Source: Agrobacterium leguminum (GTDB taxonomy: Bacteria; Pseudomonadota; Alphaproteobacteria; Rhizobiales; Rhizobiaceae). From it: 64,000 nucleotides of DNA. The stretch's first letter is position 1, and each line of letters opens with the position of its first letter. Under the pieces are notes generated by a model that ran no database searches, had not been told where the DNA came from, and saw only the letters and a program-made list of their open reading frames with translations. Of the stretch, positions 17,932 to 27,500 are shown piece after piece. Both the position numbers and the translations under genes were made by a program. The stretch lies in NCBI RefSeq assembly GCF_015704895.1, contig NZ_JADQWB010000002.1:1-64000 (forward strand), read 5' to 3'.

Positions 17932-18351
17932 TTACTCCAGCGCCAACCATATGGCGAGCCATGCCCACAGGCAGACGACCAGCGCAAAGCCGATGCCGAA
18001 CAATGCGCCACGCTGACGCAGGCGGTTGCTGGTGACGTGGACATAGGAATGGGCATAACGCGAGAGCACGAACAGCCATGCCAGAACGACGGTGACGATA
18101 TTGTCCGCATCCGTGATGTAGAGCAGCAGGCAGGCGATGTGAAACAGCACCGGCAGTTCGAACTGATTGGCGATGTTGCGGTTCACCAGATGGCTTTCGC
18201 GCGCCTCCTCGCCCCGGTCGCGCAGCTTGATCGCCGATTCGCGATCCTTGAAGGTGTACTTGTTGCGCCGAACGATCAGAAGCCCGTAAAGCCAGAAGAC
18301 CAGAAAGACATGGGCGATCATCGGCCAGAACATTGCGGTCGTGGGTGACAT
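17932..18351 (-). CDS. MAPEG family membrane protein
   Basis: Protein of 139 residues from the ATG at 18351 (MSPTTAMFWP), preceded by GGAG 8 bases upstream; an ATG at 18369 is also in frame. Four hydrophobic helices are visible (about 7-26, 72-90, 92-106 and 117-138), with a charged loop containing RDRGEEARESHLVNRNIANQFE, the pattern of MAPEG proteins (membrane-associated, eicosanoid and glutathione metabolism fold). Bacterial members have poorly defined roles, some with glutathione transferase or peroxidase activity. It lies just beyond the guaB terminator hairpin. Confidence 0.8.
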   Translation of the reverse strand: MSPTTAMFWPMIAHVFLVFWLYGLLIVRRNKYTFKDRESAIKLRDRGEEARESHLVNRNIANQFELPVLFHIACLLLYITDADNIVTVVLAWLFVLSRYAHSYVHVTSNRLRQRGALFGIGFALVVCLWAWLAIWLALE

Positions 18352-18374
18352 GCTTTCTTCTCCAATCATGAAAA

Positions 18375-18405
18375 CGCTCCCCGATCCGGCATGAATCGGG
18401 GAGCG
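18375..18405 (-). terminator. Intrinsic terminator of guaB
   Basis: On the minus strand an 11-bp perfect stem (CGCTCCCCGAT and its complement, loop of 9) is followed by TTTT. It lies 41 bases after the guaB stop codon and directly before the MAPEG gene. Confidence 0.8.
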
Positions 18406-18445
18406 CCAAATACTCAGTATCCTTTTACGGATTCGCCTCGAAAGA

Positions 18446-19951
18446 TCAAACCGCGCCGGGGTAGTTCGGGCTTTCGCGGGTGATCGTCACGTCATGGGCG
18501 TGGCTTTCGCGCAGGCCCGCGCTGGAGATGCGAACGAAGGTGGCGCGCTCCTGGAATTCCTTGATGTTGCCGCCGCCGACATAACCCATGGCGGCCTTCA
18601 GGCCACCTGCCAGCTGGTGCAGGACGCCGGAGACCGGACCCTTATAGGGAACCTGACCTTCGATGCCTTCCGGAACGAGCTTCAGCGTGTCGCGCACTTC
18701 CGCCTGGAAATAACGGTCTGCCGAGCCGCGCGCCATGGCGCCAACGGAACCCATGCCGCGATAGGCCTTGAAGGAACGGCCCTGGTAGAGGAACACTTCG
18801 CCCGGGCTTTCATCCGTGCCGGCCAGCAGCGAGCCGATCATGACGGCGGAAGCGCCGGCGGCGATTGCCTTGGCCAGATCGCCCGAGAACTTGATGCCGC
18901 CATCGGCGATGACGGGGATATCAGCCGCATTGGCGACTTCAACCGACGACATGATGGCCGCAAGCTGCGGAACGCCGACGCCGGCGACGATGCGGGTGGT
19001 GCAGATGGAGCCGGGGCCGATACCGACCTTGACGCCATCGGCGCCGGCATCGATCAGCGCCTTGGTGCCGTCGGCGGTGGCGACATTGCCGGCGATGATG
19101 CGAACCGAGTTCGACATCTTCTTGACCTGCGAAACGGCATCCAGCACGCGCTGCGAATGGCCATGCGCGGTATCGACGACCAGAAGGTCGACACCGGCAT
19201 CGATGAGGCGCTCGGCGCGCTCGATGGCGTCAGCACCGACGCTGATGGCGGCAGCGGCGCGAAGGCGGCCCTGCGCATCCTTGGTGGCGTTGGGGTTCAG
19301 CTGCGACTTCTCGATATCCTTGACGGTGATCAGGCCGACGCAATTGCCCTTGGCGTCCACAACCAGCAGCTTTTCGATGCGGTGCTTGTGCAGCAGGCGG
19401 CGCGCTTCCTGCTGATCGACGCTGCTTTCCTTGACCGTGACCAGGTTTTCGCGGGTCATCAGTTCGTAGATCTTCTGCTGCGGATCGGAGGCGAAGCGCA
19501 CGTCGCGATTGGTCAGAATGCCAACGAGACGGCCGTTCTTGTGGCCGCCGGAACCGCCGTTTTCCACGACCGGAATACCGGAAATGCCATGCGCCTTCAT
19601 CAGCGCCTGTGCTTCAGCGAGCGTTGCATCCGGGCCGATGGTGACCGGGTTGACGACCATGCCGCTTTCGAACTTCTTCACCTGCCGCACTTCTTCGGCC
19701 TGCTCGATGGGGGTCAGGTTGCGGTGGATGACGCCGATGCCGCCGGCCTGGGCCATGGCGATGGCGAGGCGGCCTTCGGTAACCGTATCCATGGCGGAAG
19801 AGAGGATCGGCAGGTTGAGATCGATATCGCGGGCGATGCGGGTGGCGATATTCGTCTGTCCCGGCATGACTTCGGAATGTCCGGGTTGCAGCAACACATC
19901 GTCAAATGTGAGAGCGTCCAAACCAGTGGGTGTTTGAATGATGCGTGCCAT
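18446..19951 (-). CDS. guaB: Inosine-5'-monophosphate dehydrogenase
   Basis: The 501-residue enzyme oxidises IMP to XMP with NAD, the committed step of GMP synthesis. It contains the TIM-barrel catalytic domain interrupted by two CBS domains (about 98-155 and 166-223). The nucleophilic loop [15 protein letters not shown] carries C317, and the start of the barrel shows [11 protein letters not shown]. The ATG at 19951 is used because a TTG six bases earlier has no better signal. Length is the bacterial standard (about 490-500). The gene is followed by its own terminator. Confidence 0.97.
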   Translation of the reverse strand: MARIIQTPTGLDALTFDDVLLQPGHSEVMPGQTNIATRIARDIDLNLPILSSAMDTVTEGRLAIAMAQAGGIGVIHRNLTPIEQAEEVRQVKKFESGMVVNPVTIGPDATLAEAQALMKAHGISGIPVVENGGSGGHKNGRLVGILTNRDVRFASDPQQKIYELMTRENLVTVKESSVDQQEARRLLHKHRIEKLLVVDAKGNCVGLITVKDIEKSQLNPNATKDAQGRLRAAAAISVGADAIERAERLIDAGVDLLVVDTAHGHSQRVLDAVSQVKKMSNSVRIIAGNVATADGTKALIDAGADGVKVGIGPGSICTTRIVAGVGVPQLAAIMSSVEVANAADIPVIADGGIKFSGDLAKAIAAGASAVMIGSLLAGTDESPGEVFLYQGRSFKAYRGMGSVGAMARGSADRYFQAEVRDTLKLVPEGIEGQVPYKGPVSGVLHQLAGGLKAAMGYVGGGNIKEFQERATFVRISSAGLRESHAHDVTITRESPNYPGAV

Positions 19952-20074
19952 GACCAAATTCCTTCATACTGAAAATGCGTGGCCGTTCCGGAACGAAAAG
20001 TTCACCCCGGCGCCCTGCAAGGATTGCTTGGAAGTTGGCGAGGGCTGGTAACACGTTCATGACAGGAAGGGAAT

Positions 20075-20109
20075 AGAAAAAACCCGGAATCGGCTTCCGG
20101 GCTTTTTCT
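20075..20109 (-). terminator. Intrinsic terminator downstream of the MBL-fold gene
   Basis: A 7-bp stem CCCGGAA/TTCCGGG (83-89 and 95-101 in this block) extended by A-U pairs is followed on the minus strand by a run of six T. It is also U-rich on the plus strand, so it could act in both directions. It separates the MBL-fold gene from guaB. Confidence 0.8.
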
Positions 20110-20130
20110 GTTGCTGCATTGCAGCAGATA

Positions 20131-21132
20131 TCAGATGTCGAACTGATAGGATTTCGGCACGAAACGATAGCCGGTATCCAGCTTTTCCGCGTAACCGACC
20201 GCCGGGAAAGGCATGTGATACCCAAGGAAAGGCAAACGGTCGGTGGCGATCATGTCATAGACCTTCTTGCGGGTCGCGGCGGCTGCCGCCTTGTCCATGT
20301 CGAACTTCACCTCCCAGTCTGGCTTCTGCAGGGAAAGGACGAAATGGTTGGCCGTATCCGCCGTCAGGATGAGTTGTTTGCCTTCCGATTCGACAAGGAA
20401 GATCATGTGACCCGGCGAATGACCGAAGGCTGCCACGCCGGTGATCCCGGATACGACACTGGCGCCGTCGCCAATGAAGGTCGCCTTTTCCGCCAGCGGC
20501 TTGACGTTCGTGAGAACGCCCTTGTGACCGCCTTCCGCAGGCGTGCCAATGCGTTTCTCATCCGTCCAGAAATCATATTCCGCCTGGCCGAACACGTAGC
20601 GCGCCTTGGAAAAAGCCGGATCGCCCTTTTCCATCAGCCCACCGATATGGTCGCCATGCATGTGGGTCAGCACCACCACGGTCACATCTTCCGGCGTATA
20701 ACCGGCGGCCGCCATGCCTTCGATCAACCGGCCATTGCCCGCACCGCGCCCGGCTTCGCCGAAACCGGTATCGAACAGCACGAGATCCGTGCCGGTATTG
20801 ACGAGGACCGGCGAGAAGGAATTGACGAATTGCTCCTTCGGCAGAAAATTGTCTTCCAGCAATTTTCCGACCGTCTCCGCCGACTGGTCGGTGCCGAAGG
20901 TCTCGCCGGGATTGGGGGCCGCGCGCGCGCCATCCTTCACCACCAGCACTTCGAAATTGCCGAGCTTGAAGCGATTGGTTTCAGGCGGCATCGCGTGTTC
21001 TATCTCCATGGAGGTTTGCGGCTGGTTGGTCTGGGCCGTTGCCGTGCGCGCCATCAACAGCGGCGCACCGAGAACGCTTGCGCCCGCCGCACCGATGAGG
21101 CCGCGTCTGCTCATGCTCAAGGATTGGGTCAT
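20131..21132 (-). CDS. TAT-exported metallo-beta-lactamase-fold hydrolase
   Basis: Protein of 333 residues from the ATG at 21132, which has GGGAGAAAG upstream; the frame continues 99 codons further upstream without support. The leader is a twin-arginine signal (MSRRGLIGAAG, residues 7-17) ending near ATAQ. The metal-binding motif is THMHGDHIGG (H157, H159, D161, H162), with further histidines in FGHSPGHM and LGYHMPF. Two zinc ions in the periplasm are expected. Such proteins include lactonases and alkylsulfatase- or glyoxalase-like hydrolases; the substrate is not evident. It is divergent from the MFS exporter at 21295. Confidence 0.85.
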   Translation of the reverse strand: MTQSLSMSRRGLIGAAGASVLGAPLLMARTATAQTNQPQTSMEIEHAMPPETNRFKLGNFEVLVVKDGARAAPNPGETFGTDQSAETVGKLLEDNFLPKEQFVNSFSPVLVNTGTDLVLFDTGFGEAGRGAGNGRLIEGMAAAGYTPEDVTVVVLTHMHGDHIGGLMEKGDPAFSKARYVFGQAEYDFWTDEKRIGTPAEGGHKGVLTNVKPLAEKATFIGDGASVVSGITGVAAFGHSPGHMIFLVESEGKQLILTADTANHFVLSLQKPDWEVKFDMDKAAAAATRKKVYDMIATDRLPFLGYHMPFPAVGYAEKLDTGYRFVPKSYQFDI

Positions 21133-21294
21133 CATCTTTCTCCCGATATCGCCAACTGAACCATGCCAACGGACAATAGAGCGATAAAGTTGCAAGAAAA
21201 CCGGCCTCACGCAGGTTTGATCGGAACTTGAGAAATTGATAATTAACGTGTTGGCAAGCCCGCTTATCAGGCGTAGGAGGAACGGCGATATCCT

Positions 21295-22722
21295 TTGTCG
21301 CAGCGGAAAGCCGCAGGCAGCCTCATGAACCGCATCATTCCCCTCATCCTGGCAGTCGCTCTCTTCATGGAGCAGATGGACTCCACCGTCATCGCCACCT
21401 CGCTGCCGGCAATTGCCGCCGACCTTCATGTCGGCCCGATCACGCTCAAGCTCGCATTGACGGCCTATATGGTGGCGCTGGCGATCTTCATTCCGATCAG
21501 CGGCTGGATGGCCGACAAATACGGCGCGAAGAAAATCTTCCGTTTCGCCATCGGCGTCTTCGTGGTGGGGTCGATCTGCTGCGCGGTGTCGTCCTCGGTG
21601 TTCGAATTCGTGCTTTCGCGTTTCCTGCAGGGCATGGGCGGGGCGATGATGACGCCCGTTGGCCGCCTCGTGCTTTTGCGCACGACCAAGCGCAGCGAAC
21701 TCGTCTCCGCAATGGCGCTGCTGACAATTCCGGGGCTGGTGGGACCGCTGACCGGCCCGCCTATCGGCGGCTTCATCACCACCTATTTTTCATGGCACTG
21801 GATTTTCCTGATCAATGTGCCGATCGGCGTCATCGGCATCTGGCTCTCGACAATCTTCCTGCCCGAAATCGAAACCACCAACCCGCCGCCGATGGATGGC
21901 AAGGGCTTCGTGCTGTCAGGCATCGCCGCCTCCGGCGTGGTGTTCGGCCTCTCCGTCGTCAGCCTGCCGGCGCTGCCGCCGGCCATCGGCATCGCCTCGA
22001 CGATCATCGGTTTCATCTGCGGTTTTCTTTATCTGCGCCACGCCGCGCGCCACCCTGCCCCCATTCTGGATTTTCGCATTTTCCAGAACGCGACCTTCCG
22101 GGCGGCTTCCGTCGGCGGCACCGTTTTCCGCATTTCCACGGGCGCCATACCCTTCCTGATGCCGCTGATGCTGCAGATCGGTTTCGGGCTTAATCCGTTC
22201 CAGTCGGGCATGATCACCTTTGCCGGCGCAATCGGCGCGATCACCACGAAATTCATGGCCAAGCGAGTGTTTGCGGCAACCGGATTCCGCTCGACACTGA
22301 TCGGGGCCGGCATCGTCGGCGCCTGCACCACGCTCGCCAACAGCTTCTTCACCCCGGAAACGCCCTATCCGCTGATCATGATCTTCCTTGTGACAGCGGG
22401 ATTTGCCCGGTCCTTCTTCTTCACCGGATCGAACGCGCTCAGCTATTCCGATATCGAGGACAGTCAGGCCAGCCAGGCGACCTCGATGGCGTCGGTGCTG
22501 CAGCAGATCAGCCTGGCGCTGGGCGTGGCTTTCGCCGCCTCCATTCTGGAAGTCAGCAGCATGATGTCGGGCACGCATCTGCAGCTCGCCGATTTCCACA
22601 TCGCCTTCACCATCGTGGCGCTGGTATCGCTGTTCGCCATCGTGCCGATCATCCGCATGGACGGCAATGCCGGGGCGGCCGTCTCCGGCCACCGCGGCAA
22701 GGTCTCACAACCGGCGGAGTGA
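21295..22722 (+). CDS. MFS transporter, EmrB/QacA (DHA2) type
   Basis: About 475 residues with roughly 14 hydrophobic segments. The N-terminal motif LFMEQMDSTVIATSLPAIAADL (in part 21-40) and the loop motif GWMADKYGAKKIFRFAIG (69-86) are those of the DHA2 proton-driven multidrug exporters of the inner membrane. The TTG at 21295 is 13 bases after AGGAGGA, a slightly long gap; the ATG at 21325 (MNRIIPL) is the alternative. Its stop adjoins the convergent rlmE stop with no gap. The exported compound is unknown, and the divergent MBL-fold hydrolase suggests a possible shared role in detoxification. Confidence 0.88.
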   Translation: MSQRKAAGSLMNRIIPLILAVALFMEQMDSTVIATSLPAIAADLHVGPITLKLALTAYMVALAIFIPISGWMADKYGAKKIFRFAIGVFVVGSICCAVSSSVFEFVLSRFLQGMGGAMMTPVGRLVLLRTTKRSELVSAMALLTIPGLVGPLTGPPIGGFITTYFSWHWIFLINVPIGVIGIWLSTIFLPEIETTNPPPMDGKGFVLSGIAASGVVFGLSVVSLPALPPAIGIASTIIGFICGFLYLRHAARHPAPILDFRIFQNATFRAASVGGTVFRISTGAIPFLMPLMLQIGFGLNPFQSGMITFAGAIGAITTKFMAKRVFAATGFRSTLIGAGIVGACTTLANSFFTPETPYPLIMIFLVTAGFARSFFFTGSNALSYSDIEDSQASQATSMASVLQQISLALGVAFAASILEVSSMMSGTHLQLADFHIAFTIVALVSLFAIVPIIRMDGNAGAAVSGHRGKVSQPAE

Positions 22723-23463
22723 TCAGTCTTCGGAAGCCTCTTCGGCTTCGGATACGTCGGTCGGCTCGTTCTTGCGGCCCTTGAAGTGCTTGGCAAGCAG
22801 GAACATTTCCACCGATTCCGAACGTGAGGACGCCGGCTTGATGTGGAGAACCTGCTTGAAGTTCTTCTTCAGCATATCCAGCAATGCCTTTTCCGTGCCG
22901 CCCTGGAAGGTCTTGGCAAGGAAGTGACCGCCTTCCGCCAGCACCTGAACGGCGAAATCGGCCGCGACTTCGCACAGATGCATGGTGCGGATATGGTCGG
23001 TCTTCTGGTGACCGGTGGTGGGCGCGGCCATGTCCGACAGCACCAGATCGGGCGTGCCGCCAACGGCCTCCATCAGCTTTTCCGGCGCGCTCGGATCGAG
23101 GAAGTCGAGCTGCAGAATTTTCACACCGGGAATGGGATCGATCTCGAGGAAATCGATAGCCGCGACGCGGATATCGTCCTCGGTGGAATCCGTCACCTTG
23201 GAAGCGATCTGCGACCAGCTGCCGGGCGCGGCGCCAAGATCGATGATGCGGCGCGCGCCTTTGAGGATCTGGTGCTTGTCGTTGATTTCCAGAAGCTTGA
23301 AGGCGGCGCGGGCGCGATAGCCTTCAAGCCTGGCGCGCTGCACATAGGGGTCGTTGATATGACGTTCCAGCCAGCGGCGCGACGAGGCCTTGAGCTTGGT
23401 CTTCTTGACCTTCTGGCCGATCTTGCGGCCGGTGCGGTTGTTGCTTGTCGGCGCCTTGCTCAT
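22723..23463 (-). CDS. rlmE: 23S rRNA 2'-O-ribose methyltransferase RlmE (FtsJ/RrmJ)
   Basis: A 246-residue SAM-dependent enzyme that methylates the 2'-OH of U2552 in 23S rRNA of the large ribosomal subunit. The catalytic set is visible as K56 (RAAFKLLEI), D144 (LVLSDMAAP) and K184 (GHFLAKTF); SAM is bound at [13 protein letters not shown] (73-85). The N-terminus is lysine-rich, and a short acidic tail ([11 protein letters not shown]) follows the fold. The start overlaps the upstream Ppx/GppA stop by 4 bases, so the two are translationally coupled. Confidence 0.95.
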   Translation of the reverse strand: MSKAPTSNNRTGRKIGQKVKKTKLKASSRRWLERHINDPYVQRARLEGYRARAAFKLLEINDKHQILKGARRIIDLGAAPGSWSQIASKVTDSTEDDIRVAAIDFLEIDPIPGVKILQLDFLDPSAPEKLMEAVGGTPDLVLSDMAAPTTGHQKTDHIRTMHLCEVAADFAVQVLAEGGHFLAKTFQGGTEKALLDMLKKNFKQVLHIKPASSRSESVEMFLLAKHFKGRKNEPTDVSEAEEASED

Positions 23464-25088
23464 GTCAAACCTTCCGTCCTGTCCTGCCGTGTCATCTGCA
23501 TGCGCCTAATGCGGTTGCGCCGCCATGCGCCGTCATCCGCCATCATATCCGTCAAAAGGCCTTCGCGCAGGCCGCGATCCGCCACGCGCATGCGGCGTGC
23601 CGGCCAGCGGCGGCGAATGGCCTCGAGAATGGCGCAGCCGGCCAGAACCAGATCGGCCCTGTCAGGCCCGATGCAGGCATTGGCGGCGCGGCCCGCGAAA
23701 TCCCAGGCCAGAAGCTTGTCCTGCATCGCCGTCACCTCGGCATCGGAAAGCCAGAGGCCATCCACCTTGCGGCGATCGTATCGTGGCAGATCGAGATGGA
23801 CGCCGGCAAGCGTCGTGACCGTGCCGGAGGTTCCGATCAGGTGAAAATCCTCGTGATGGGTCTGCGGCGCGAGAGGCGGGCAATGGAAGGCATCGAGCAG
23901 CCCTTCGACTTCCCGCACCATGGCGGCGAAGACATCCGGCGTCACATCGCGCCCGCCATGGCGTTCCGAAAGCGTGACGACACCGACCGGCAACGAGGTC
24001 CAGTGTGTGATGTGGTTGGCGAGCCGGTTCGAGCGGTTTTCCCCGACCTTGATGACGGCGATTTCCGACGATCCGCCACCGATATCGAACAGCACCACCG
24101 AACGCGCCTCGCGCCCGACGAGAGAGGCGCAGCCAGACACCGCAAGGCGGGCTTCCGTCTCGCGGCTGATGATTTCGAGCTTCAGGCCCGTTTCCCGCGT
24201 CACACGCGCCAGAAATTCCTCGCCATTCGACGCAGCGCGGCAGGCCTCGGTGGCGATGAGCCGCATGCGCCTGATCGGGCGACCGGAGAGTTTCGCGGAG
24301 CAGACTTTCAGCGCCTCGACAGCTCGATCCATGGCGTCGTCGGAAAGCCGGCCGCTCGACACCAGCCCTTCGCCCAGCCGAACGATGCGCGAAAAGGCAT
24401 CGACGACCCGGAACTGGCCGGGCCGCGTCGGCTGCGCGATCAGAAGCCGGCAATTATTGGTGCCGAGATCGAGCGCGGCATACATATCCGCCGGCGGCTC
24501 TTGGCCATGCTCATGCTGGCGGCCTGCGTGGCGAGCGGATATTTCAGATTGCCGGTGCGGTTCCTGCCCGGCCCCATTGGCGCGGCCATTCTGCTTGCCG
24601 ACGTGTTTCGGCGCATGGGTGGGAACCAGCGGACGGCCCTGTGGATCGCGGCTGCGCGGATCGCGGTGACCACGCTTGCGGTGGCGCGACTTTCGCCCTG
24701 CGCCCGGCGGCACGGAGGATGGATTGGCAGCATCTGTTGCGGCTGGAGCCTGCGTCTGCGCGCTGGAAACTGGGGCAGCCTGCTGAGACGCACCCTTGCC
24801 GCGAGAGCGCCTGCGGCGCTTTCTCTTGCGCGGCTCGGCATCCGGCTCGAGAGCCGATACATAGGAGGAACCGGCCGGAACATCCGCGGCAACATCATGC
24901 GACAGCACAGCAGCGTCACGGGGCTGACCGTCACGCTTGTGTTTCTTGCCACGACGGGATCGCTTCGCTTTCCCTTTGTTCGCCACCGACGCCCCTTGTT
25001 CCGACGGCTTTGGGCCGTTTCCGGGGTCGATCACTGTCTTGTCCATTTCGCCGCGCACAAGCGTAGACGCTATGCTGCTGGCTTTCAT
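23460..25088 (-). CDS. Ppx/GppA family phosphatase with long basic N-terminal extension
   Basis: The C-terminal about 340 residues form an ASKHA-fold exopolyphosphatase/guanosine-pentaphosphatase (phosphate loop [17 protein letters not shown], then [13 protein letters not shown] and [12 protein letters not shown]). They are preceded by a stretch of about 200 low-complexity residues full of Arg, Lys, Pro and Ala (for example [14 protein letters not shown]). The enzyme should hydrolyse polyphosphate or pppGpp. The extension may bind RNA or polyanions; this is inferred only. Start choice is uncertain (ATG at 25088, ATG at 25046 or TTG at 25109), none with a clear ribosome-binding site. It is coupled to rlmE by a 4-base overlap. 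Confidence 0.87.
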   Translation of the reverse strand: MKASSIASTLVRGEMDKTVIDPGNGPKPSEQGASVANKGKAKRSRRGKKHKRDGQPRDAAVLSHDVAADVPAGSSYVSALEPDAEPRKRKRRRRSRGKGASQQAAPVSSAQTQAPAATDAANPSSVPPGAGRKSRHRKRGHRDPRSRDPQGRPLVPTHAPKHVGKQNGRANGAGQEPHRQSEISARHAGRQHEHGQEPPADMYAALDLGTNNCRLLIAQPTRPGQFRVVDAFSRIVRLGEGLVSSGRLSDDAMDRAVEALKVCSAKLSGRPIRRMRLIATEACRAASNGEEFLARVTRETGLKLEIISRETEARLAVSGCASLVGREARSVVLFDIGGGSSEIAVIKVGENRSNRLANHITHWTSLPVGVVTLSERHGGRDVTPDVFAAMVREVEGLLDAFHCPPLAPQTHHEDFHLIGTSGTVTTLAGVHLDLPRYDRRKVDGLWLSDAEVTAMQDKLLAWDFAGRAANACIGPDRADLVLAGCAILEAIRRRWPARRMRVADRGLREGLLTDMMADDGAWRRNRIRRMQMTRQDRTEGLT

Positions 25089-25305
25089 AAGGTTTCGTTG
25101 GGCGGACAATACCAGCGCAAGCGATTTTAGCCAAATGGTTTTTGCCGGGCGGCGTGTGGCAAAGGCTCACACATCACCAAGGTTGCGTGACGCTCGCGCC
25201 GAATGCACGCTTCATCGATAAGAGTTTCATGCTGCCCCTCCGCTCGTTTTGCTTGAACCCGTCACGCTCTCCCCAAGCGTGACGAAACGAATTGCGGGCG
25301 CTCGC

Positions 25306-26073
25306 CTACAACACGGAGATCATGCCGCCATCGGCATAGACGATCTGGCCATTGACGTAGTCGGATGCGGCGGACGCAAAATAGATGACGGTTCCCGCCA
25401 GTTCTTCGGGCCGGCCCCAGCGTCGCGCCGGCGTACGCGCCTTGACCCAGGCGTCGAATTCCGGGTTGGCGAGCAGGGCCTCGTTCATATCGGTGATCAT
25501 GTAGCCGGGGCCGATCGCATTGGCCTGAATGCCCTTTTCGGCCCATTCGGCCGCCATGGCCTTGGTCAGCATCTTGATGCCGCCTTTCGCCACGGTATAA
25601 GGCGCAACCGTTGCCCGGGCGAGTTCGGAGGTCAGCGATCCGATATTGATGATCTTGCCGGAACCGCGCTCCGCCATTCGCCTCGCCGCCTCCCGGCCGA
25701 CGAGGAAGGCCGACGTCAGATTGGTGTCGATCACCCTTCGCCAGTCGGCGCTCTCCAGCTCCAGCATCGGCTTGCGGAACTGGATGCCGGCATTGTTGAC
25801 GAGGATATCCACCCGGATGCCGTCCCGGTCGAACCGCTCGAAGGCTGCGATGACAGCGGCTTCGTCGGTCACGTCGAACGCCGCGGTCAGCACCTCACGA
25901 CCTGTCGAGCGCATCGCCGCAGCCGCCTCTTCCAGTCGGGTGGCGTCGACGCCATTGAGGATCACCCGGGCGCCGGCATTCGCCAGCCCCTCGGCAAAGG
26001 CTCGCCCCAAACCGCGGGACGAACCGGTGATCAGCGCCGTCTTGCCGCTCAGATCGAATAGTGAAACGCTCAT
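25306..26073 (-). CDS. SDR oxidoreductase, gluconate 5-dehydrogenase-like
   Basis: A 255-residue short-chain dehydrogenase. Visible are the nucleotide-binding TGSSRGLG (16-23), NNAG (93-96) and the catalytic S146, Y159 and K163 (YTVAK). The sequence is close to gluconate 5-dehydrogenase/IdnO enzymes, which interconvert gluconate and 5-ketogluconate. It lies 11 bases downstream of an enolase-superfamily dehydratase and is probably in one operon with it, which suggests a sugar-acid pathway. The exact substrate is inferred. Confidence 0.85.
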   Translation of the reverse strand: MSVSLFDLSGKTALITGSSRGLGRAFAEGLANAGARVILNGVDATRLEEAAAAMRSTGREVLTAAFDVTDEAAVIAAFERFDRDGIRVDILVNNAGIQFRKPMLELESADWRRVIDTNLTSAFLVGREAARRMAERGSGKIINIGSLTSELARATVAPYTVAKGGIKMLTKAMAAEWAEKGIQANAIGPGYMITDMNEALLANPEFDAWVKARTPARRWGRPEELAGTVIYFASAASDYVNGQIVYADGGMISVL

Positions 26074-26084
26074 GACGATTCCCC

Positions 26085-27287
26085 TCAGAGTTCAGAGACG
26101 CGGACGGACAGATCCGAGCGTTCGAAGAAGGACGGTTGCAGTTCAGTTCCGAGACCGGGGCCTTCCATCGGATAAACGAAACCGCCCTCGATACGCGGAA
26201 CCTCCGTCACCAGTTCGCGATACCAGCCTTTGTAGAAGGCGCGCACGCTTTCCTGGATAAGCGTGTTGGGCTGCGAAAAGCTCATGTGGATGGCGGCGGC
26301 GAAGCCGACCGGGCCGATGCAGTCATGCGGGGCAAAAGGCCGGTGATAGGTTTCCGCCATGGCCGCGATCTTGCGGCCCTCGGTCAGACCTCCCGTCCAG
26401 CACAGATCGGCCATGACGACATGGGCGGCATCGCGGTCGAGATAGTCCTTATAGGCAAAACGGGTGCCGAGCGTTTCGGAGGCGCAGGTCCACACATCGG
26501 TGGAATGTGCGTATTCGGCAAGCGCCTGCGGCGAATTCATCCGTATCGGATCTTCGTACCATGTGGGCTTGAACGGCTCGAGCGCCCGCGCGATCTGCTT
26601 GGCAACCGGCAGGTTCCACAGCGAGTGGAACTCGACCATGATATCCATCTTGTCGCCGACCGCCTTGCGGATCAGTTCGAACGGCTTGATCGCCGTCTTC
26701 ATCTGTTCCGCCGTGATGAACAGGCCGCGGTTTTCCATCGCCGGAGGATCGAACGGCCAGATCTTCATGGCCGTGATGCCGTTCGACAGGAGGTCTTCCG
26801 CCAGTTCGCCCGCCCGGTTCATGAAACCGTCGAGGTCTTCGTAAGGGCCGGCTTCTTCCCCCAAATTCCATGTATCGACCGGCTTGATCTTCTTCGTCCG
26901 CACATAGCGGCTTCCGGCGCAGGTATTGTAGACACGCATCTTCTCCACGCAGAGCCCGCCCAGCATCTGGTGGACAGGCTGCCCGCATACCTTGCCGAAA
27001 ATATCCCACAGCGCGATGTCGACTGCGGAAGCCGCTCGGTGTTCCGCCCCCGTCGAGGCATGGGCCATCGGCAGGTTGAGCATTTCCCGGTGAAGGGCTT
27101 CTATATGAAGCGGGTTACGGCCCACCAGCCGGCTTGCCAGCGTATCGTGGATGTGGGCCTCGACGGCCGCCGCCCCATAAAAGGTTTCGCCGAGACCGGT
27201 AACGCCCTGATCGGTCTCCACATGCACCCAGAGAACGTTGGAGAACTCTTCTGCCCGAAAAGTCTTGATCGCAGTTATTTTCATCAT
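26085..27287 (-). CDS. Mandelate racemase/muconate lactonizing family sugar-acid dehydratase
   Basis: A 400-residue enolase-superfamily enzyme. Candidate Mg ligands are E219 (MVEFHSLWN), E245 (WYEDPI) and E271 (ASETLG). H221, two residues after the first ligand, and H321 (FAPHDCIGP) resemble the acid/base set of D-galactonate-type dehydratases, and K175 (AMKIWPFD) is in the second lysine position. It probably dehydrates an aldonic acid to a 2-keto-3-deoxy acid. The downstream SDR and divergent GntR regulator fit such a pathway. Tandem ATGs at 27287 and 27284 are both possible starts. Confidence 0.85.
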   Translation of the reverse strand: MMKITAIKTFRAEEFSNVLWVHVETDQGVTGLGETFYGAAAVEAHIHDTLASRLVGRNPLHIEALHREMLNLPMAHASTGAEHRAASAVDIALWDIFGKVCGQPVHQMLGGLCVEKMRVYNTCAGSRYVRTKKIKPVDTWNLGEEAGPYEDLDGFMNRAGELAEDLLSNGITAMKIWPFDPPAMENRGLFITAEQMKTAIKPFELIRKAVGDKMDIMVEFHSLWNLPVAKQIARALEPFKPTWYEDPIRMNSPQALAEYAHSTDVWTCASETLGTRFAYKDYLDRDAAHVVMADLCWTGGLTEGRKIAAMAETYHRPFAPHDCIGPVGFAAAIHMSFSQPNTLIQESVRAFYKGWYRELVTEVPRIEGGFVYPMEGPGLGTELQPSFFERSDLSVRVSEL

Positions 27288-27437
27288 TGCTTCCGTTCAA
27301 TCCGCCCGACTTTCGCCAAGCCGCCATTTCAGCGGGAAAATCGCAGAGACAAAGGAAATCCATCGATCGCATACGAAAGCATGCGGCCCTGTTTCTCCAT
27401 CGAAGTCTGACTGACGTTTCTTTCCGCCCAATTTTTA

Positions 27438-27454
27438 TGGCAGAATTTCTGCCA
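27438..27454. promoter_or_regulatory. Perfect palindrome, candidate GntR operator
   Basis: TGGCAGAA-T-TTCTGCCA is an 8-1-8 inverted repeat in the divergent region between the dehydratase and the GntR gene. A consensus -10 TATAAT lies at 27461-27466, 35 bases before the GntR start, so the palindrome occupies the -35 zone of that promoter. Autoregulation plus control of the dehydratase/SDR operon is the natural reading. Confidence 0.65.
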
Positions 27455-27500
27455 GTCTCGTATAATCCTGTCAACCAAAATGCGAAAGTAATGTTCCGAA

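Noticed and set aside
18494..19972. 492-codon open frame opposite guaB
   Set aside because: It mirrors guaB nearly end to end and lacks any recognisable motif.
25260..25282. Hairpin GTCACGCT/AGCGTGAC after the SDR gene as a terminator
   Set aside because: The 8-bp stem is real but no U-tract follows on either strand, so termination cannot be claimed.
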